Source: Pseudomonadales bacterium
Lineage (GTDB): Bacteria > Pseudomonadota > Gammaproteobacteria > Pseudomonadales > UBA3067
Direction of reading: 5' to 3'
Assembly: GCA_016763235.1 (NCBI GenBank)
Contig: JAESUE010000021.1
Location: forward strand, 1-13,204
DNA: 13,204 nucleotides
Shown: piece by piece, positions 1-7,393 of the stretch
Layout: each line of letters begins with the position of its first letter
How positions within the stretch are numbered: the first letter of the stretch is position 1
The notes under the pieces: model-generated
What the model was told of the DNA's origin: nothing
What the model saw: only the letters and a program-made list of their open reading frames with translations
Database searches by the model: none
Made by a program: the position numbers and the translations under genes

Positions 1-1113
1 CGCTTTAATTTCTTTAGGCTGAATCAGGTCACCTGCGCTATTTCCCCAGGCATTTCTTTCGTAGGTAATTACGGCCGCCAAATCGAGGTCATTCAACTGT
101 GCTGACCAACCGGACATTGCTGTTCCAGCTTTCCCCTTCATGACAATCCCCATGTGCCCTTCGATTGGCCCAGTTGCAATAGCACTGCCTTTTAATGCTG
201 GGAATACACCCGGAATACCCATTCCAGCAACTTGGTGACAGCCGGCGCAATACGTATTGTAAACTTTCTCACCTTTTACCATCAACTCATCAAGCGACCA
301 CTCCTTATCAGATTGCGCTTCAGCCAAGGCGGCCAGTTTTACCACTTTTTGCTCTGCCATCCAAGAATCAAATTCATCTGGGCTTACGGCCTCTACACGA
401 ATAGGCATGTAGGCATGCCCACGGCCACAGTTTTCAGCACATTGCCCGTAATACGTGCCCTCTTTTTCGATTTCAGTCCATGTCTCATTGATGTAACCAG
501 GAATAGAGTCCTTCTTTATTGCAATAGAAGGCACCCACCATGCGTGAAGTACATCGGTAGCAGTATGCAAAAATCTAATTTTTCTATGAGTGGGCAGCAC
601 TAAGGGGTTATCAACCTCGCGAAGGTACTTATCTCCTGCTTCGTCTTCTGGTAATAAGTTACTAATAATTTGTATGTCGTCAGCAACGTATTCATAGCTC
701 CACTTCCATTGAGAACCTACAACCTTAACCGTTAAATCAGCATCTATATTTTTTTCCACCATATCTAGCGCTTTTAAACCTGGGCCAGAAATATAGAAGT
801 CAATACCAAGAACAACAACGGGGACAAGAAGCCAGGACCATGTACCAAAAGTTCCTTTATGGAATTCTTGATCCGCTTCATAACCGGAGGATTTTCTGAA
901 TTTGAAAATCGTATAACCAACTACGGCAATGATTCCAACCATAATCTAAAATGCCAACTTGGATGTCATCATATGGACGTCATATATATTTTTGGTTAAC
1001 GGGGAGACTGCTTCTGGGAAATTGTAAGCGTATTCTGCAAACGCTTTATTTACGCCAAGCAATAAAAATAAAACAGAACCTTTAAAAAGCCACTTTCTGT
1101 TAAAAGCTGACAT
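1..1113 (-). pseudogene. coxB: Cytochrome c oxidase subunit II with C-terminal cytochrome c domain, interrupted by an amber codon; 3' end beyond the window
   Basis: Subunit II of the aa3-type (caa3-like) terminal oxidase takes electrons from cytochrome c at the binuclear CuA centre on the periplasmic side and passes them to subunit I. The ATG at 1111-1113 follows a GGGGAT ribosome site and begins a signal peptide ending AFA before EY. Two membrane segments follow, then the CuA domain: the DVLHAWWVP histidine and C225-x3-C229-x3-H233-x2-M236. A fused class I cytochrome c domain has CAGCH at residues 289-293. All 371 codons in the window stay in one frame except codon 56 (946-948), which reads TAG where the family usually has Trp, at the start of the first membrane helix (KLAF-stop-IMVGI). 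An ATG lies two codons later, but restarting there would lose the signal peptide. coxA would be expected past the left edge. Identification is very secure; whether the stop is real is not. Confidence 0.9.
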
Positions 1114-1148
1114 GCACACTATCCCCAGTTTTTAATATTTCACACTTG

Positions 1149-1178
1149 AAAATACACTTAAAGAGACGACCGCTTCAA
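1149..1178 (-). promoter_or_regulatory. Possible coxB promoter
   Basis: On the minus strand TTGAAG (1173-1178) is followed after 18 bp by TATTTT (1149-1154), about 36 bp upstream of the coxB start. Both hexamers are weak matches to sigma70 boxes, so this is only a candidate. Confidence 0.25.
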
Positions 1179-1489
1179 CACGCAAAGCAACACATAAAGC
1201 CGCTCACAGCAAGACAATCTCTTAAAGCTATTTTTTGTTTTGGAAAGCCGCTGGTGTTCACCAAGGGCTATAGCCAATCCTTGTATTCTTTTTTATTAAC
1301 ATGCCGCCATCCAGCATGAAAACTACTGGGAGCGAACGGCACTTTAAAGCGGCGTTATTATCTACCAACCGTGTCGCATAAAGCAAGCTTTCACAAAAGG
1401 CAAAGCGGTAGATTGTCGCAGTGTCTTTCAATACCTGTGCACAGCGGCGTCTTTTTCCGTATTATCACAACAAACATGTAAAAGATGAC

Positions 1490-1541
1490 GTAACTATTCA
1501 GCTCACGCTAAAATTCGCACATAACGGCGTTAACTAGTTAC
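1490..1541. mobile_element. Short MITE-like element, copy 1 (52 bp), upstream of selD
   Basis: It begins GTAACTATTCAGCTCACG, the same end (called R here) as the copies at 3745, 7569 (inverted) and 11933, and closes with TAGTTAC, a shortened inverted end. The first 44 bp align with the copy at 3745, which points to internal deletion of a longer parent. The flanking octamers AAGATGAC (1482-1489) and AAGATTAC (1542-1549) match at 7 of 8 positions, as expected for an aged target-site duplication. No coding capacity. It ends 27 bp before the selD start codon. Confidence 0.75.
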
Positions 1542-1568
1542 AAGATTACCACATCAAAGGTTTCCGCA

Positions 1569-2615
1569 ATGACACCACCCATCAAACTTACCCATTACAG
1601 CCATGGCGCTGGCTGTGGCTGTAAAATATCGCCCCAGGTTCTCAAGGAAATTATTGGGCAAACCAAGCCCGAACCCCTCTCTCCAAATCTTTTGGTTGGC
1701 AATGAAACCAGTGATGACGCTGCTTGTTACGCCATCGACACTAATAATGCAATAATTAGTACCACTGATTTTTTTATGCCTATTGTAGACGACCCTTTTG
1801 ATTTTGGGCGCATTGCAGCCGCTAACGCGATTAGCGATGTATACGCGATGGGAGGCCGACCACTAATGGCAATTGCAATTCTCGGATGGCCTACATCGAA
1901 ACTTTCTCCCGAAATTGCCAACCGAGTTATTTCTGGCGGAAGAGAAACCTGCCGTCGCGCAAACATCCCACTCGCGGGCGGCCACAGTATCGATAGCCCC
2001 GAGCCGATTTTTGGTCTCGCTGTAACAGGCATTGTTGAACAGCAGCGTCTTAAACGAAACAATACCGCCCAAGCCGGGGATGTACTATTCCTCTCCAAAC
2101 CACTCGGCATTGGAATAATGACCACTGCAGAGAAGCAAGGAAAACTACTCCAGGAAGACGTAGGCGTTGCCACAGAGTTAATGTGCAAGCTCAACAGTGT
2201 CGGCGCAGAAGTTGCCAATCTCCCAGGCGTTAATGCGATGACAGATGTGACTGGCTTTGGGCTATTGGGGCATTTAATTGAAGTGTGCGAAGGTAGCAAC
2301 GTATCGGCAAAACTTTGTTTGAGCGACATCCCAATACTAAACAACATCGCTCATTATATTTCCGAAAGGTGTGTGCCTGGAGGCAGCCAAAGGAATCATT
2401 CAAGCTATGGGCACAAGGCAGCAGCACTCAACAACCATCAGCAAGCATTACTTTGCGACCCACAAACTAGCGGTGGATTACTCATTTCTGTCTCACCAAA
2501 ATATGCTGAACAGGTCGCACATACTCTCGCGCAGGCTGACTGTTTTAACCAGGTAATAGGACGAATATACCCCCATACGCAAAACGACTCAGGTGAGCTC
2601 GTTTCAATTGAGTAG
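1569..2615 (+). CDS. selD: Selenide, water dikinase (selenophosphate synthase)
   Basis: SelD makes selenophosphate from selenide and ATP in the cytoplasm. This is the selenium donor for selenocysteine-tRNA synthesis and for 2-selenouridine in tRNA wobble positions. The 348-residue protein is the usual length. The N-terminal catalytic loop SHGAGCGCK carries Cys16 and Lys19, equivalent to E. coli Cys17 and Lys20, so this is the cysteine form and not a selenoprotein. Metal and ATP-binding features of the AIR-synthase fold follow: SDDAACY near 48-54, STTDFFMPIVDDPFDFGRIAAANAISDVYAMGG split over 64-96, MTDVTGFGLLGH, and DPQTSGG at 297-303. The ATG follows an AAAGG site at 1556-1560. The gene stands alone: no selU/mnmH, selA or selB is in the window, so which selenium pathway it serves cannot be told here. 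A mobile-element copy sits just upstream and may separate the gene from its older promoter. Confidence 0.96.
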   Translation: MTPPIKLTHYSHGAGCGCKISPQVLKEIIGQTKPEPLSPNLLVGNETSDDAACYAIDTNNAIISTTDFFMPIVDDPFDFGRIAAANAISDVYAMGGRPLMAIAILGWPTSKLSPEIANRVISGGRETCRRANIPLAGGHSIDSPEPIFGLAVTGIVEQQRLKRNNTAQAGDVLFLSKPLGIGIMTTAEKQGKLLQEDVGVATELMCKLNSVGAEVANLPGVNAMTDVTGFGLLGHLIEVCEGSNVSAKLCLSDIPILNNIAHYISERCVPGGSQRNHSSYGHKAAALNNHQQALLCDPQTSGGLLISVSPKYAEQVAHTLAQADCFNQVIGRIYPHTQNDSGELVSIE

Positions 2616-2754
2616 CTTTGTAGAGCTGTAATTATCAGGCGGCTCGATAACACCTAAAAGGCGACTTAGTATTGGGAGAATCCCCTAAGCACACTCCGAA
2701 TGGAAGATTATTTCTTGGAGCCCTGCCGGCTCTGACACCCAAACTTATCCAATC

Positions 2755-2777
2755 GCGCCACTTAATTTAAGTGGCGC
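2755..2777. terminator. Hairpin after selD, possible terminator without T-run
   Basis: GCGCCACTTAA and TTAAGTGGCGC are perfect inverted arms of 11 bp around one T (more realistically 9 bp with a 5-nt loop). It lies 140 bp past selD. No T-run follows on either strand, so it may be a weak terminator, a processing signal or a protein site. Confidence 0.4.
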
Positions 2778-2831
2778 TACATTAACTAAACACTCCCAGT
2801 GCGAAACCTCGTAGTCCTAAAGCCAAATTTT

Positions 2832-2840
2832 TGCTAGAAT
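2832..2840 (+). promoter_or_regulatory. Extended -10 promoter candidate for suhB
   Basis: TGCTAGAAT matches the extended -10 pattern TGnTAnAAT and lies 87 bp upstream of the suhB start. No good -35 is present 17-18 bp upstream (around 2811-2817), which is usual for extended -10 promoters. The predicted transcript would have a leader of about 80 nt. Confidence 0.45.
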
Positions 2841-2926
2841 CGCGCCCCTTATCTCTACTGGCTAATAAGCCATTTGCTCATTAACATTTAGCCGTAAGCA
2901 TTCCCACACTAAATCAGGATATTTCT

Positions 2927-3742
2927 ATGGAACCATTCACCAATATCGCTCTCCGTGCAGCAAGAGCAGCCAGCAAAGTTATTGTTCGAGCGGCTGAAAG
3001 CATTGAATTGGTTGGGGTTCAAAGCAAATCTGCAAACGATTTTGTCACCGAGGTTGATCTAGCCGCCGAAAGAGTCATTATTAAAAGCCTCCAAAAAACT
3101 TATCCTGACCATGGATTTCTATGCGAGGAGAGCGGTTTAATTGAAGGCACTGGGCAAGGCCGAGACTTTTTGTGGATTATTGACCCGCTTGATGGAACCA
3201 CTAATTTCATCCACGGGCTGCCTCATTTTGCCATTTCTATCGCTCTTCAATACAAAGGAAAGCTAGAGCATGCGGTTGTTCTCGATCCGATGCGTCAAGA
3301 AGAATTCACGGCCAGTAGAGGTCGCGGTGCGCATTTAAACGGCAAACGTATTCGGGTTTCATCGCGCAAGTCCCTCGAAGGGGCTTTGCTCTGCACTGGC
3401 TTTCCTTTTCGCCCAGACCAGCAATCCTATATGGATGCTTACCTTGAAATGTTTAAAGCGCTGACTGTAGAAACAGCAGGGATTCGACGCGCCGGCTCAG
3501 CGGCACTTGACCTCGCCTATGTTGCAGCTGGCCGTTACGATGGCTTCTGGGAGCTAGGATTGCACACCTGGGATGTCGCAGGGGGAGCCCTGTTGGTATC
3601 GGAGGCTGGCGGTCTAATTAGCGACCTCAGCGGTGGAGATAACTACCTTAAGAACGGCAATATTGTATGCGGAACTCCTAGAGTGTTTAAGCAAACCCTC
3701 CAGACCATTCACCCCTTCCTTACACCAGAAATGAAGCGCTAG
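2927..3742 (+). CDS. suhB: Inositol-1-monophosphatase family protein SuhB
   Basis: SuhB belongs to the Mg2+-dependent, Li+-sensitive inositol monophosphatase family. In E. coli it hydrolyses inositol-1-phosphate in vitro, and its main cellular role is as a partner of NusA in ribosomal RNA antitermination complexes. The 271-residue protein is close to the E. coli length (267). Metal-binding motifs are complete: E67-E68 in CEESG, the motif A stretch D86-P-L-D89-G-T-T-N-F, and motif B W215-D216-V-A-G-G. Catalysis is therefore expected to be possible. The ATG at 2927 follows the weak site AGGA (2914-2917). The gene ends with TAG at 3740-3742, only 2 bp before a mobile-element copy, and faces the DUF2788-like gene. 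The assignment as SuhB rather than another family member follows from length and motif context. Confidence 0.95.
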   Translation: MEPFTNIALRAARAASKVIVRAAESIELVGVQSKSANDFVTEVDLAAERVIIKSLQKTYPDHGFLCEESGLIEGTGQGRDFLWIIDPLDGTTNFIHGLPHFAISIALQYKGKLEHAVVLDPMRQEEFTASRGRGAHLNGKRIRVSSRKSLEGALLCTGFPFRPDQQSYMDAYLEMFKALTVETAGIRRAGSAALDLAYVAAGRYDGFWELGLHTWDVAGGALLVSEAGGLISDLSGGDNYLKNGNIVCGTPRVFKQTLQTIHPFLTPEMKR

Positions 3743-3744
3743 AA

Positions 3745-3812
3745 GTAACTATTCAGCTCACGCCCAAGCTCGCGCATAATGGCGTTAAAAAATGATCATT
3801 TAATATTGTTAC
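3745..3812. mobile_element. Short MITE-like element, copy 2 (about 68 bp), directly after suhB
   Basis: It starts GTAACTATTCAGCTCACG and its first ~58 bp align with the inverted right part of the 7569-7709 copy, including a shared A-rich stretch followed by ATCAT. The far end is less certain; GTTAC at 3808-3812 is the only plausible inverted terminus. No clear direct repeat flanks it (CGCTAGAA versus AGTGCTGG), so this copy is probably truncated or decayed. It begins 2 bp after the suhB stop codon. Confidence 0.6.
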
Positions 3813-3814
3813 AG

Positions 3815-3839
3815 TGCTGGGGTTATTACAAACCCAGCA
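3815..3839. terminator. Hairpin shared by convergent suhB and the DUF2788-like gene
   Basis: TGCTGGG (3815-3821) pairs with CCCAGCA (3833-3839), with two more A-T pairs inside beyond one mismatch. The stop codon of the minus-strand membrane protein gene (3826-3828) lies in the loop. Only three Ts follow on the plus strand and no T-run on the minus strand, so terminator strength is uncertain. Confidence 0.4.
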
Positions 3840-4026
3840 TTTCGGCAATAACTCCTTTTATCAAGAAGCCCAGCATCCCCAAGCAAAGCGCTCCAAACAA
3901 AACCAGCGTCCCAAGTTTCCCTGCATTAGATTTTTTCGCCAAGTCATAAACAATAAAAAACATCAATGCAAACAGGCCAACTAGGCTTACGTTTAAGGCT
4001 ATCGTTTCAAACTGCTCTATTTCCAC
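3826..4026 (-). CDS. Small two-helix inner-membrane protein, DUF2788 family
   Basis: The 66-residue protein has an acidic N-terminus (EIEQFE), a hydrophobic helix at about 9-27 ending FIVYDLAKKS, a short basic loop (KKSNAGK) and a second helix at about 38-60. The pattern and the phrase VYDLAKKS recall the DUF2788 proteins of gammaproteobacteria, whose function is unknown. By the positive-inside rule the central loop should be cytoplasmic and both ends periplasmic. The start is GTG (4024-4026), supported by AGAGG on the minus strand about 7 nt upstream; no ATG serves better. The gene is a single unit converging on suhB. Family recall is from memory, not a search. Confidence 0.8.
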   Translation of the reverse strand: MEIEQFETIALNVSLVGLFALMFFIVYDLAKKSNAGKLGTLVLFGALCLGMLGFLIKGVIAEMLGL

Positions 4027-4165
4027 AACAAGACCTCTATTGAAATAAAAACCTCAGCCCAATCACGAGCATTTACACGTGCTTTTAACATGTTCGACTG
4101 GGGCTTGCATTTAATTTTTTCTTTGGAGCAGAAGTCACTAAGAATCATTAAATAAAACAGCAGTG

Positions 4166-4731
4166 TTACTTCTTTAACGTCTCTTTATTTACGGCAAATA
4201 TACCCGCTTCATTACGTAAGTAACTTTTATAATCCATGCCATAACCAAAAAGATAATGGTCATCGGTTTCCAGCCCCACGAAGTCAGCTTCAAAGCTGGG
4301 GTTATACTTGCGGTCATGATGTTTATTCACCAGCACTGCACTCTTTACTGACAAAGCGCCTTGTTTTTCACAGGCATAAATAACTCCAGCGAGCGTTTCA
4401 CCGACATCATAATATCGTCAACAATCAACACGTCTCGCCCTTGTAAATCAATACTGGGCACCACTCTCCATTCAAGTATATTTCCATCGGTAGTATTGTT
4501 GTAACGTGTTGCATGGGCATAATCAAACTGCAGAGGGAAATCCAGCAGCGGAAGAAGCTTTCCACAAAACACCACGCCGCCATTCATGATGCACAGCACA
4601 ACGGGGTTAAGCCCTTTGTATGTCTGGTTTATTTTTTCGGCAACTTGCTGGATTAATGTTTCGACTTCCTTATTTGAATAAAGCAATTCGGCTGTGTTTT
4701 TTACGCCGATAATTTCCTGTAGGTTAGTCAT
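4166..4731 (-). pseudogene. hpt: Hypoxanthine-guanine phosphoribosyltransferase, frameshifted by a one-base deletion
   Basis: Hpt salvages hypoxanthine and guanine by joining them to PRPP to give IMP and GMP. Two reading frames together give the whole protein. From the ATG at 4729-4731 the first frame covers CIMNGGVVFCGKLLP and the PRPP-binding loop LIVDDI, then becomes nonsense and stops near 4345. The other frame resumes with GETLAGVIYACEKQGALSVK and runs through VNKHHDRKYNP and DFVGLETDDHYLFGYGMDYK to the stop at 4166. The shift falls at 4407/4408. Restoring one G on the coding strand there (ATGATG to ATGGATG) gives VDDIMDVGETLAG and a normal 188-residue protein. The PRPP loop is exactly what is broken, so the product as read should be inactive. 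Real mutation and sequence error cannot be separated here. Confidence 0.9.
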
Positions 4732-4761
4732 GTTGTTCTCAACAAAAAACGTTCAATAAAT

Positions 4762-4897
4762 GTAACTATTCAGCGAACTCTGCAACTGTTCAGATTGCGC
4801 TCAAATTTGAGCAGAACAAGGGAGGATGTTTCGATACAGCAGAGTTTACACGCAGTAACTGCGCATTTTAAGCGTACTGTGCCAACTGAGTGTGCTT
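4762..4897. mobile_element. MITE-like element, copy 3 (136 bp), upstream of hpt
   Basis: The left end GTAACTATTCAGCGAACT and the next 60 bp match the left part of the copies at 7569 and (inverted) 11933. The right end has decayed: CTGAGTGTGCTT stands where CTGAGTAGTTAC is expected, with the same length. This boundary is supported independently by flanking octamers CAATAAAT (4754-4761) and CAATAAAC (4898-4905), 7 of 8 identical. The interior holds the perfect 14-nt palindrome GCTCAAATTTGAGC at 4799-4812. No coding capacity. The element lies 30 bp upstream of the hpt start codon and 10 bp past the nagZ stop codon. Confidence 0.75.
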
Positions 4898-4907
4898 CAA
4901 TAAACCG

Positions 4908-5948
4908 CTAGGAATAGTCAATTATCATTTTCTTTGCAGCCTGATAGCGCTGCAAAGATCGAAGCTCATCCAAGCCAGAAACCTGCGCACACCCCTTCAA
5001 ACCATGAATACGCGACTGATCCGCTTCGTGTTTAATAATCTGCTCATTACTTAACAAGGCATTAACGCCTTCACGACAGTTGCAAACGAGAATCATATCA
5101 CAACCTGCCGCCAATGCTTTATCCGCTCTTTGTGCATACGTGCCTGCCATAGCGGCGCCAGCCATAGAAAGGTCATCACTGAATATCACGCCACAAAACC
5201 CTAGTTCCTCCCTTAGAATGGTTTGCAACCAATAGGAAGAAAATCCAGCGGGAAGGCTATCTATTTTTTCATAAACGATGTGGGCAGGCATAACTCCACC
5301 CAACTGAGCGGCAAGATTTCTAAACGGAATAATGTCGTGCTGAGTTATTTCTTCTAATGAACGTGAGTCAATCGGTAGCTCTAAATGAGAATCTGCTTGC
5401 ACCGCGCCATGACCAGGAAAGTGCTTCCCCGTAGCGGCCATACCAGCCTGGCTCATCCCTTCGATATATGCACCGCCAAGTAAGGACGCCACCTCTGGCT
5501 TGGAGTGTAAGGCGCGATCACCAATAATAGAACTTACGCCGTAGGCAAGATCCAACACAGGTGCAAAACTGATATCCACCCCCAGTGCCAATATTTCCGA
5601 AGCCATGAGCCATCCCAACTCAGTTGCGTAAACAGAAGCCAGTAATGGATCACTCTCGTATAATTTACCCACGCTTTTAAGAGGGGGAAGGCGTGTGAGG
5701 GGCGACTTGAACCGCTGGACTCGCCCACCCTCTTGATCAACCGCAATAATCAATTCGGGACGCAGCTCCCTGATGGAAGTAATAAGCGCACGAATCTGTT
5801 CGACGGATTCGTAATTTCGACTAAACAATATGAGCCCCCCAACAAAAGGGTGCTGAATTAAGGCGCTGTCTTGTACTGTCAAAACGAGGCCTTCTACATC
5901 CATCATTAGGGGGCCTAAAGTGGATAATGGGGAGCAATCTTCTGGCAT
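4908..5948 (-). CDS. nagZ: Beta-N-acetylhexosaminidase NagZ (glycoside hydrolase family 3)
   Basis: NagZ is the cytoplasmic enzyme that removes N-acetylglucosamine from anhydro-muropeptides during cell-wall recycling; its products act as inducers of AmpC beta-lactamase in bacteria that have AmpR. Residues are numbered from the ATG at 5946-5948. GPLMMDVEG starts the barrel at 12, DQEGGRVQRF lies at 71-80, KHFPGHG at 175-181 with the flexible-loop catalytic His, then DSHLELP, and FSDDLSM at 256-262 with the nucleophile Asp. The protein is 346 residues, usual for NagZ. The frame stays open upstream to 6164, but those 72 residues do not look like protein and overlap a strong terminator hairpin at 6098-6148, so the 5948 start is chosen. 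The ribosome site there is weak (GAGA, about 5 nt upstream). The gene appears to be transcribed alone or with hpt downstream. Confidence 0.94.
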   Translation of the reverse strand: MPEDCSPLSTLGPLMMDVEGLVLTVQDSALIQHPFVGGLILFSRNYESVEQIRALITSIRELRPELIIAVDQEGGRVQRFKSPLTRLPPLKSVGKLYESDPLLASVYATELGWLMASEILALGVDISFAPVLDLAYGVSSIIGDRALHSKPEVASLLGGAYIEGMSQAGMAATGKHFPGHGAVQADSHLELPIDSRSLEEITQHDIIPFRNLAAQLGGVMPAHIVYEKIDSLPAGFSSYWLQTILREELGFCGVIFSDDLSMAGAAMAGTYAQRADKALAAGCDMILVCNCREGVNALLSNEQIIKHEADQSRIHGLKGCAQVSGLDELRSLQRYQAAKKMIIDYS

Positions 5949-6097
5949 ATTATCTCGTGCTTTAACCCGTAGAATAATTAGTAACGTTTCTATTCTGCAT
6001 GTTTTAGCTTTACGCTGTAAAGGAGTGTTTCTATTCTTGCATTTACTTTGGCCAACACGATTTTGACTTCGGCTCCCAGTAGGCAATATCGTCGCGC

Positions 6098-6148
6098 AAA
6101 AAAATCCCCGATTATGCTGGAACCATCCAGATAAATCAGGGATTTTTT
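6098..6148. terminator. Strong bidirectional-type terminator between the winged-helix gene and nagZ
   Basis: A long hairpin: outer arms AATCCC/GGGATT, then GATT/AATC after one mismatch, then an inner CTGGA-ACCA-TCCAG stem-loop (6117-6130). On the minus strand it ends in seven Ts (6104-6098), fitting termination of the winged-helix gene transcript. On the plus strand it ends in six Ts (6143-6148), so it may work in both directions. Confidence 0.75.
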
Positions 6149-6187
6149 CGGAGCCTAAGCTCACGCACGACTTAGAATAACCTTAAG

Positions 6188-6207
6188 CTCCAAGGGTGGA
6201 GTTTTTT
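6188..6207 (+). terminator. Second intrinsic terminator-like hairpin, plus strand
   Basis: CTCCA-AGGG-TGGAG (6188-6201) is followed by six Ts on the plus strand, a compact intrinsic terminator shape. It lies just past the 3' end of the minus-strand winged-helix gene, where no plus-strand gene is seen. It could block antisense transcription or end an unseen short RNA. Confidence 0.4.
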
Positions 6208-6214
6208 GATGTTA

Positions 6215-6505
6215 TCAGGCTGCCTTCTCGATAAGCTTTTTGCCTTTCGCAGTAATAGCGCAGCGACGCGCACGGCCACGTGTTCCCTTATCGTATTTTG
6301 ACTTGATTAGTTTATTGCCTTGTAAGGCGTTAATAATCTTCCTAACCGCATCAACTTCTATTTTTAAATTATCGGCCATGTCAGAAATTGTACACTCGTC
6401 ATGCTCATAAATAAAAATCATGACACGAAGCTGAGAAAGCGTAGACATTTGACCCGATGCAGTTGTTAACAGTGAATTAAATTGATTGATTTTTGCAGCA
6501 CTCAT
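6215..6505 (-). CDS. Short MarR-like winged-helix DNA-binding protein
   Basis: The 96-residue protein has an N-terminal helix (about 22-35, STLSQLRVMIFIYEH), a helix-turn-helix (about 38-67, CTISDMADNLKIEVDAVRKIINALQGNKLI) and a basic wing (68-84, rich in Lys and Arg: KSKYDKGTRGRARR). A last helix (TAKGKKLIEKAA) follows. This fits a MarR-type winged-helix fold, but the protein lacks most of the N- and C-terminal helices that form the usual MarR dimer (families are typically 130-160 residues). It may therefore be a minimal winged-helix protein. ATG at 6503-6505 is chosen because GGGTGG lies about 6 nt upstream; a GTG three codons earlier would overlap that site. Target genes are unknown. It is transcribed alone and followed by a strong terminator. 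Confidence 0.75.
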   Translation of the reverse strand: MSAAKINQFNSLLTTASGQMSTLSQLRVMIFIYEHDECTISDMADNLKIEVDAVRKIINALQGNKLIKSKYDKGTRGRARRCAITAKGKKLIEKAA

Positions 6506-6679
6506 GATTTCCACCCAATTTGTTAATTAATTTCTAATGTTACAAAATAAAGTCTAGCAGAAGGTTTTCGAGCTGCTAAAAAAAGCCATCGGGAAAGAGT
6601 TTAGAGCGATAACATCCTTGTTAATCAATCAGTTAAAAGTGTAATATTTTGTTTCTTTGCTTGATTCGCAGCAATTGAC

Positions 6680-7384
6680 TCAAAATGGATTAAGGAAATG
6701 TCTAATCCAGCCTCCCACAACAAGGCCATTGTTAGGGCGAAGTAATGATTGCTCGGCCTTGTTTACGATATATTCACCGATAGTTTCCCTGCGTATATTC
6801 ATTAATGCGCGTAAATAAGCAGGGGAGAATTCTGGATGCTCCTGAATACCCAATATATTGTCACGCAGTTGAAAACAAGCGTTCGGGCAGAATTCATTCC
6901 CCGCAATGCACTGCGCACCACTCGGAAGCCGTACCACCTGATCCTTATGAGACGTCAGCAGTGAAATTTTCTTTTGGGTAGGCTGTTGCCATAGCTTATG
7001 GCTGTAAACATCAAAACTTGCGACACCTAGCCCCCAACCTCTCGTCGATTTCTCCACCAGCCCGCCAAATGTAGCTGCAAGCAATTGATGTCCAAAGCAA
7101 ATCCCGACAAGCTTCTTATTTTTATGACTAGCCTCAACTAACAAAGCTTTCAGCTTTTCTATCCAGATTACATCGTCATAAACACTCACCTTGCTACCCG
7201 TAATGATAAATCCATCATAATCATCCAGGTTGTTTGGTAGGGTTTCGTTTTCCACATTCAAAATGGTGTAACTAAAACCTCCATCCGTTCTATCCAGCAT
7301 ACGGATCATCATGTCTGAATACTCTCCATGCTGAACTAACAGCGGCAATGGAGGAGTATCCACTTTTAGAATCCCAATATGCAT
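6680..7384 (-). CDS. Class I glutamine amidotransferase (GMP synthase-like, stand-alone domain)
   Basis: Class I (triad) amidotransferase domains release ammonia from glutamine or act on gamma-glutamyl bonds. Numbering from ATG 7382-7384: FIITGSKVSVYDD at 59-71 is the oxyanion strand region, GICFGHQLL at 95-102 holds nucleophile Cys96, and GIQEHPEF at 179-186 holds His183 and Glu185, so the triad is complete. The 234-residue protein has no synthetase domain, so it is not GuaA. It belongs with the stand-alone GATase1 proteins often labelled GMP synthase-like or gamma-glutamyl-type hydrolases, whose substrates are mostly unknown. An upstream TTG at 7393 is possible, but the ATG is preferred, with GTGGA and GAGG sites on the minus strand just upstream. 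No neighbour suggests a pathway. Confidence 0.88.
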   Translation of the reverse strand: MHIGILKVDTPPLPLLVQHGEYSDMMIRMLDRTDGGFSYTILNVENETLPNNLDDYDGFIITGSKVSVYDDVIWIEKLKALLVEASHKNKKLVGICFGHQLLAATFGGLVEKSTRGWGLGVASFDVYSHKLWQQPTQKKISLLTSHKDQVVRLPSGAQCIAGNEFCPNACFQLRDNILGIQEHPEFSPAYLRALMNIRRETIGEYIVNKAEQSLLRPNNGLVVGGWIRHFLNPF

Positions 7385-7393
7385 ATTCCACAA

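Larger units (their letters stand above)
1114..1568. other. Intergenic region between divergent coxB and selD
   Basis: This 455-bp stretch holds the likely coxB promoter next to its left side and a small mobile element at 1490-1541 next to selD. Around 1262-1283 an inverted arrangement CAAGG/CCTTG surrounds the palindrome GGCTATAGCC and is followed by a T-rich run; it could be a weak hairpin terminator for the plus strand, but no plus-strand gene precedes it. I see no credible coding sequence or RNA gene in the remainder. Confidence 0.5.
2616..2926. other. Intergenic region selD-suhB
   Basis: This 311-bp gap has no believable gene. It contains a perfect-arm hairpin at 2755-2777 and, nearer suhB, an extended -10 promoter candidate at 2832-2840. 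No mobile-element copy was found in it. Confidence 0.5.

Noticed and set aside
195..603. Plus-strand open frames over coxB
   Set aside because: They lie antisense to the CuA and cytochrome c domains, which are conserved on the minus strand.
1727..2347. Minus-strand open frame of 206 codons within selD
   Set aside because: It is antisense to the conserved SelD sequence and shows no family features.
5949..6164. 72-residue N-terminal extension of NagZ from an upstream start
   Set aside because: The translated stretch does not resemble protein of this family, is crossed by the terminator hairpin at 6098-6148, and NagZ homologues begin near the GPLMMDVEG segment.
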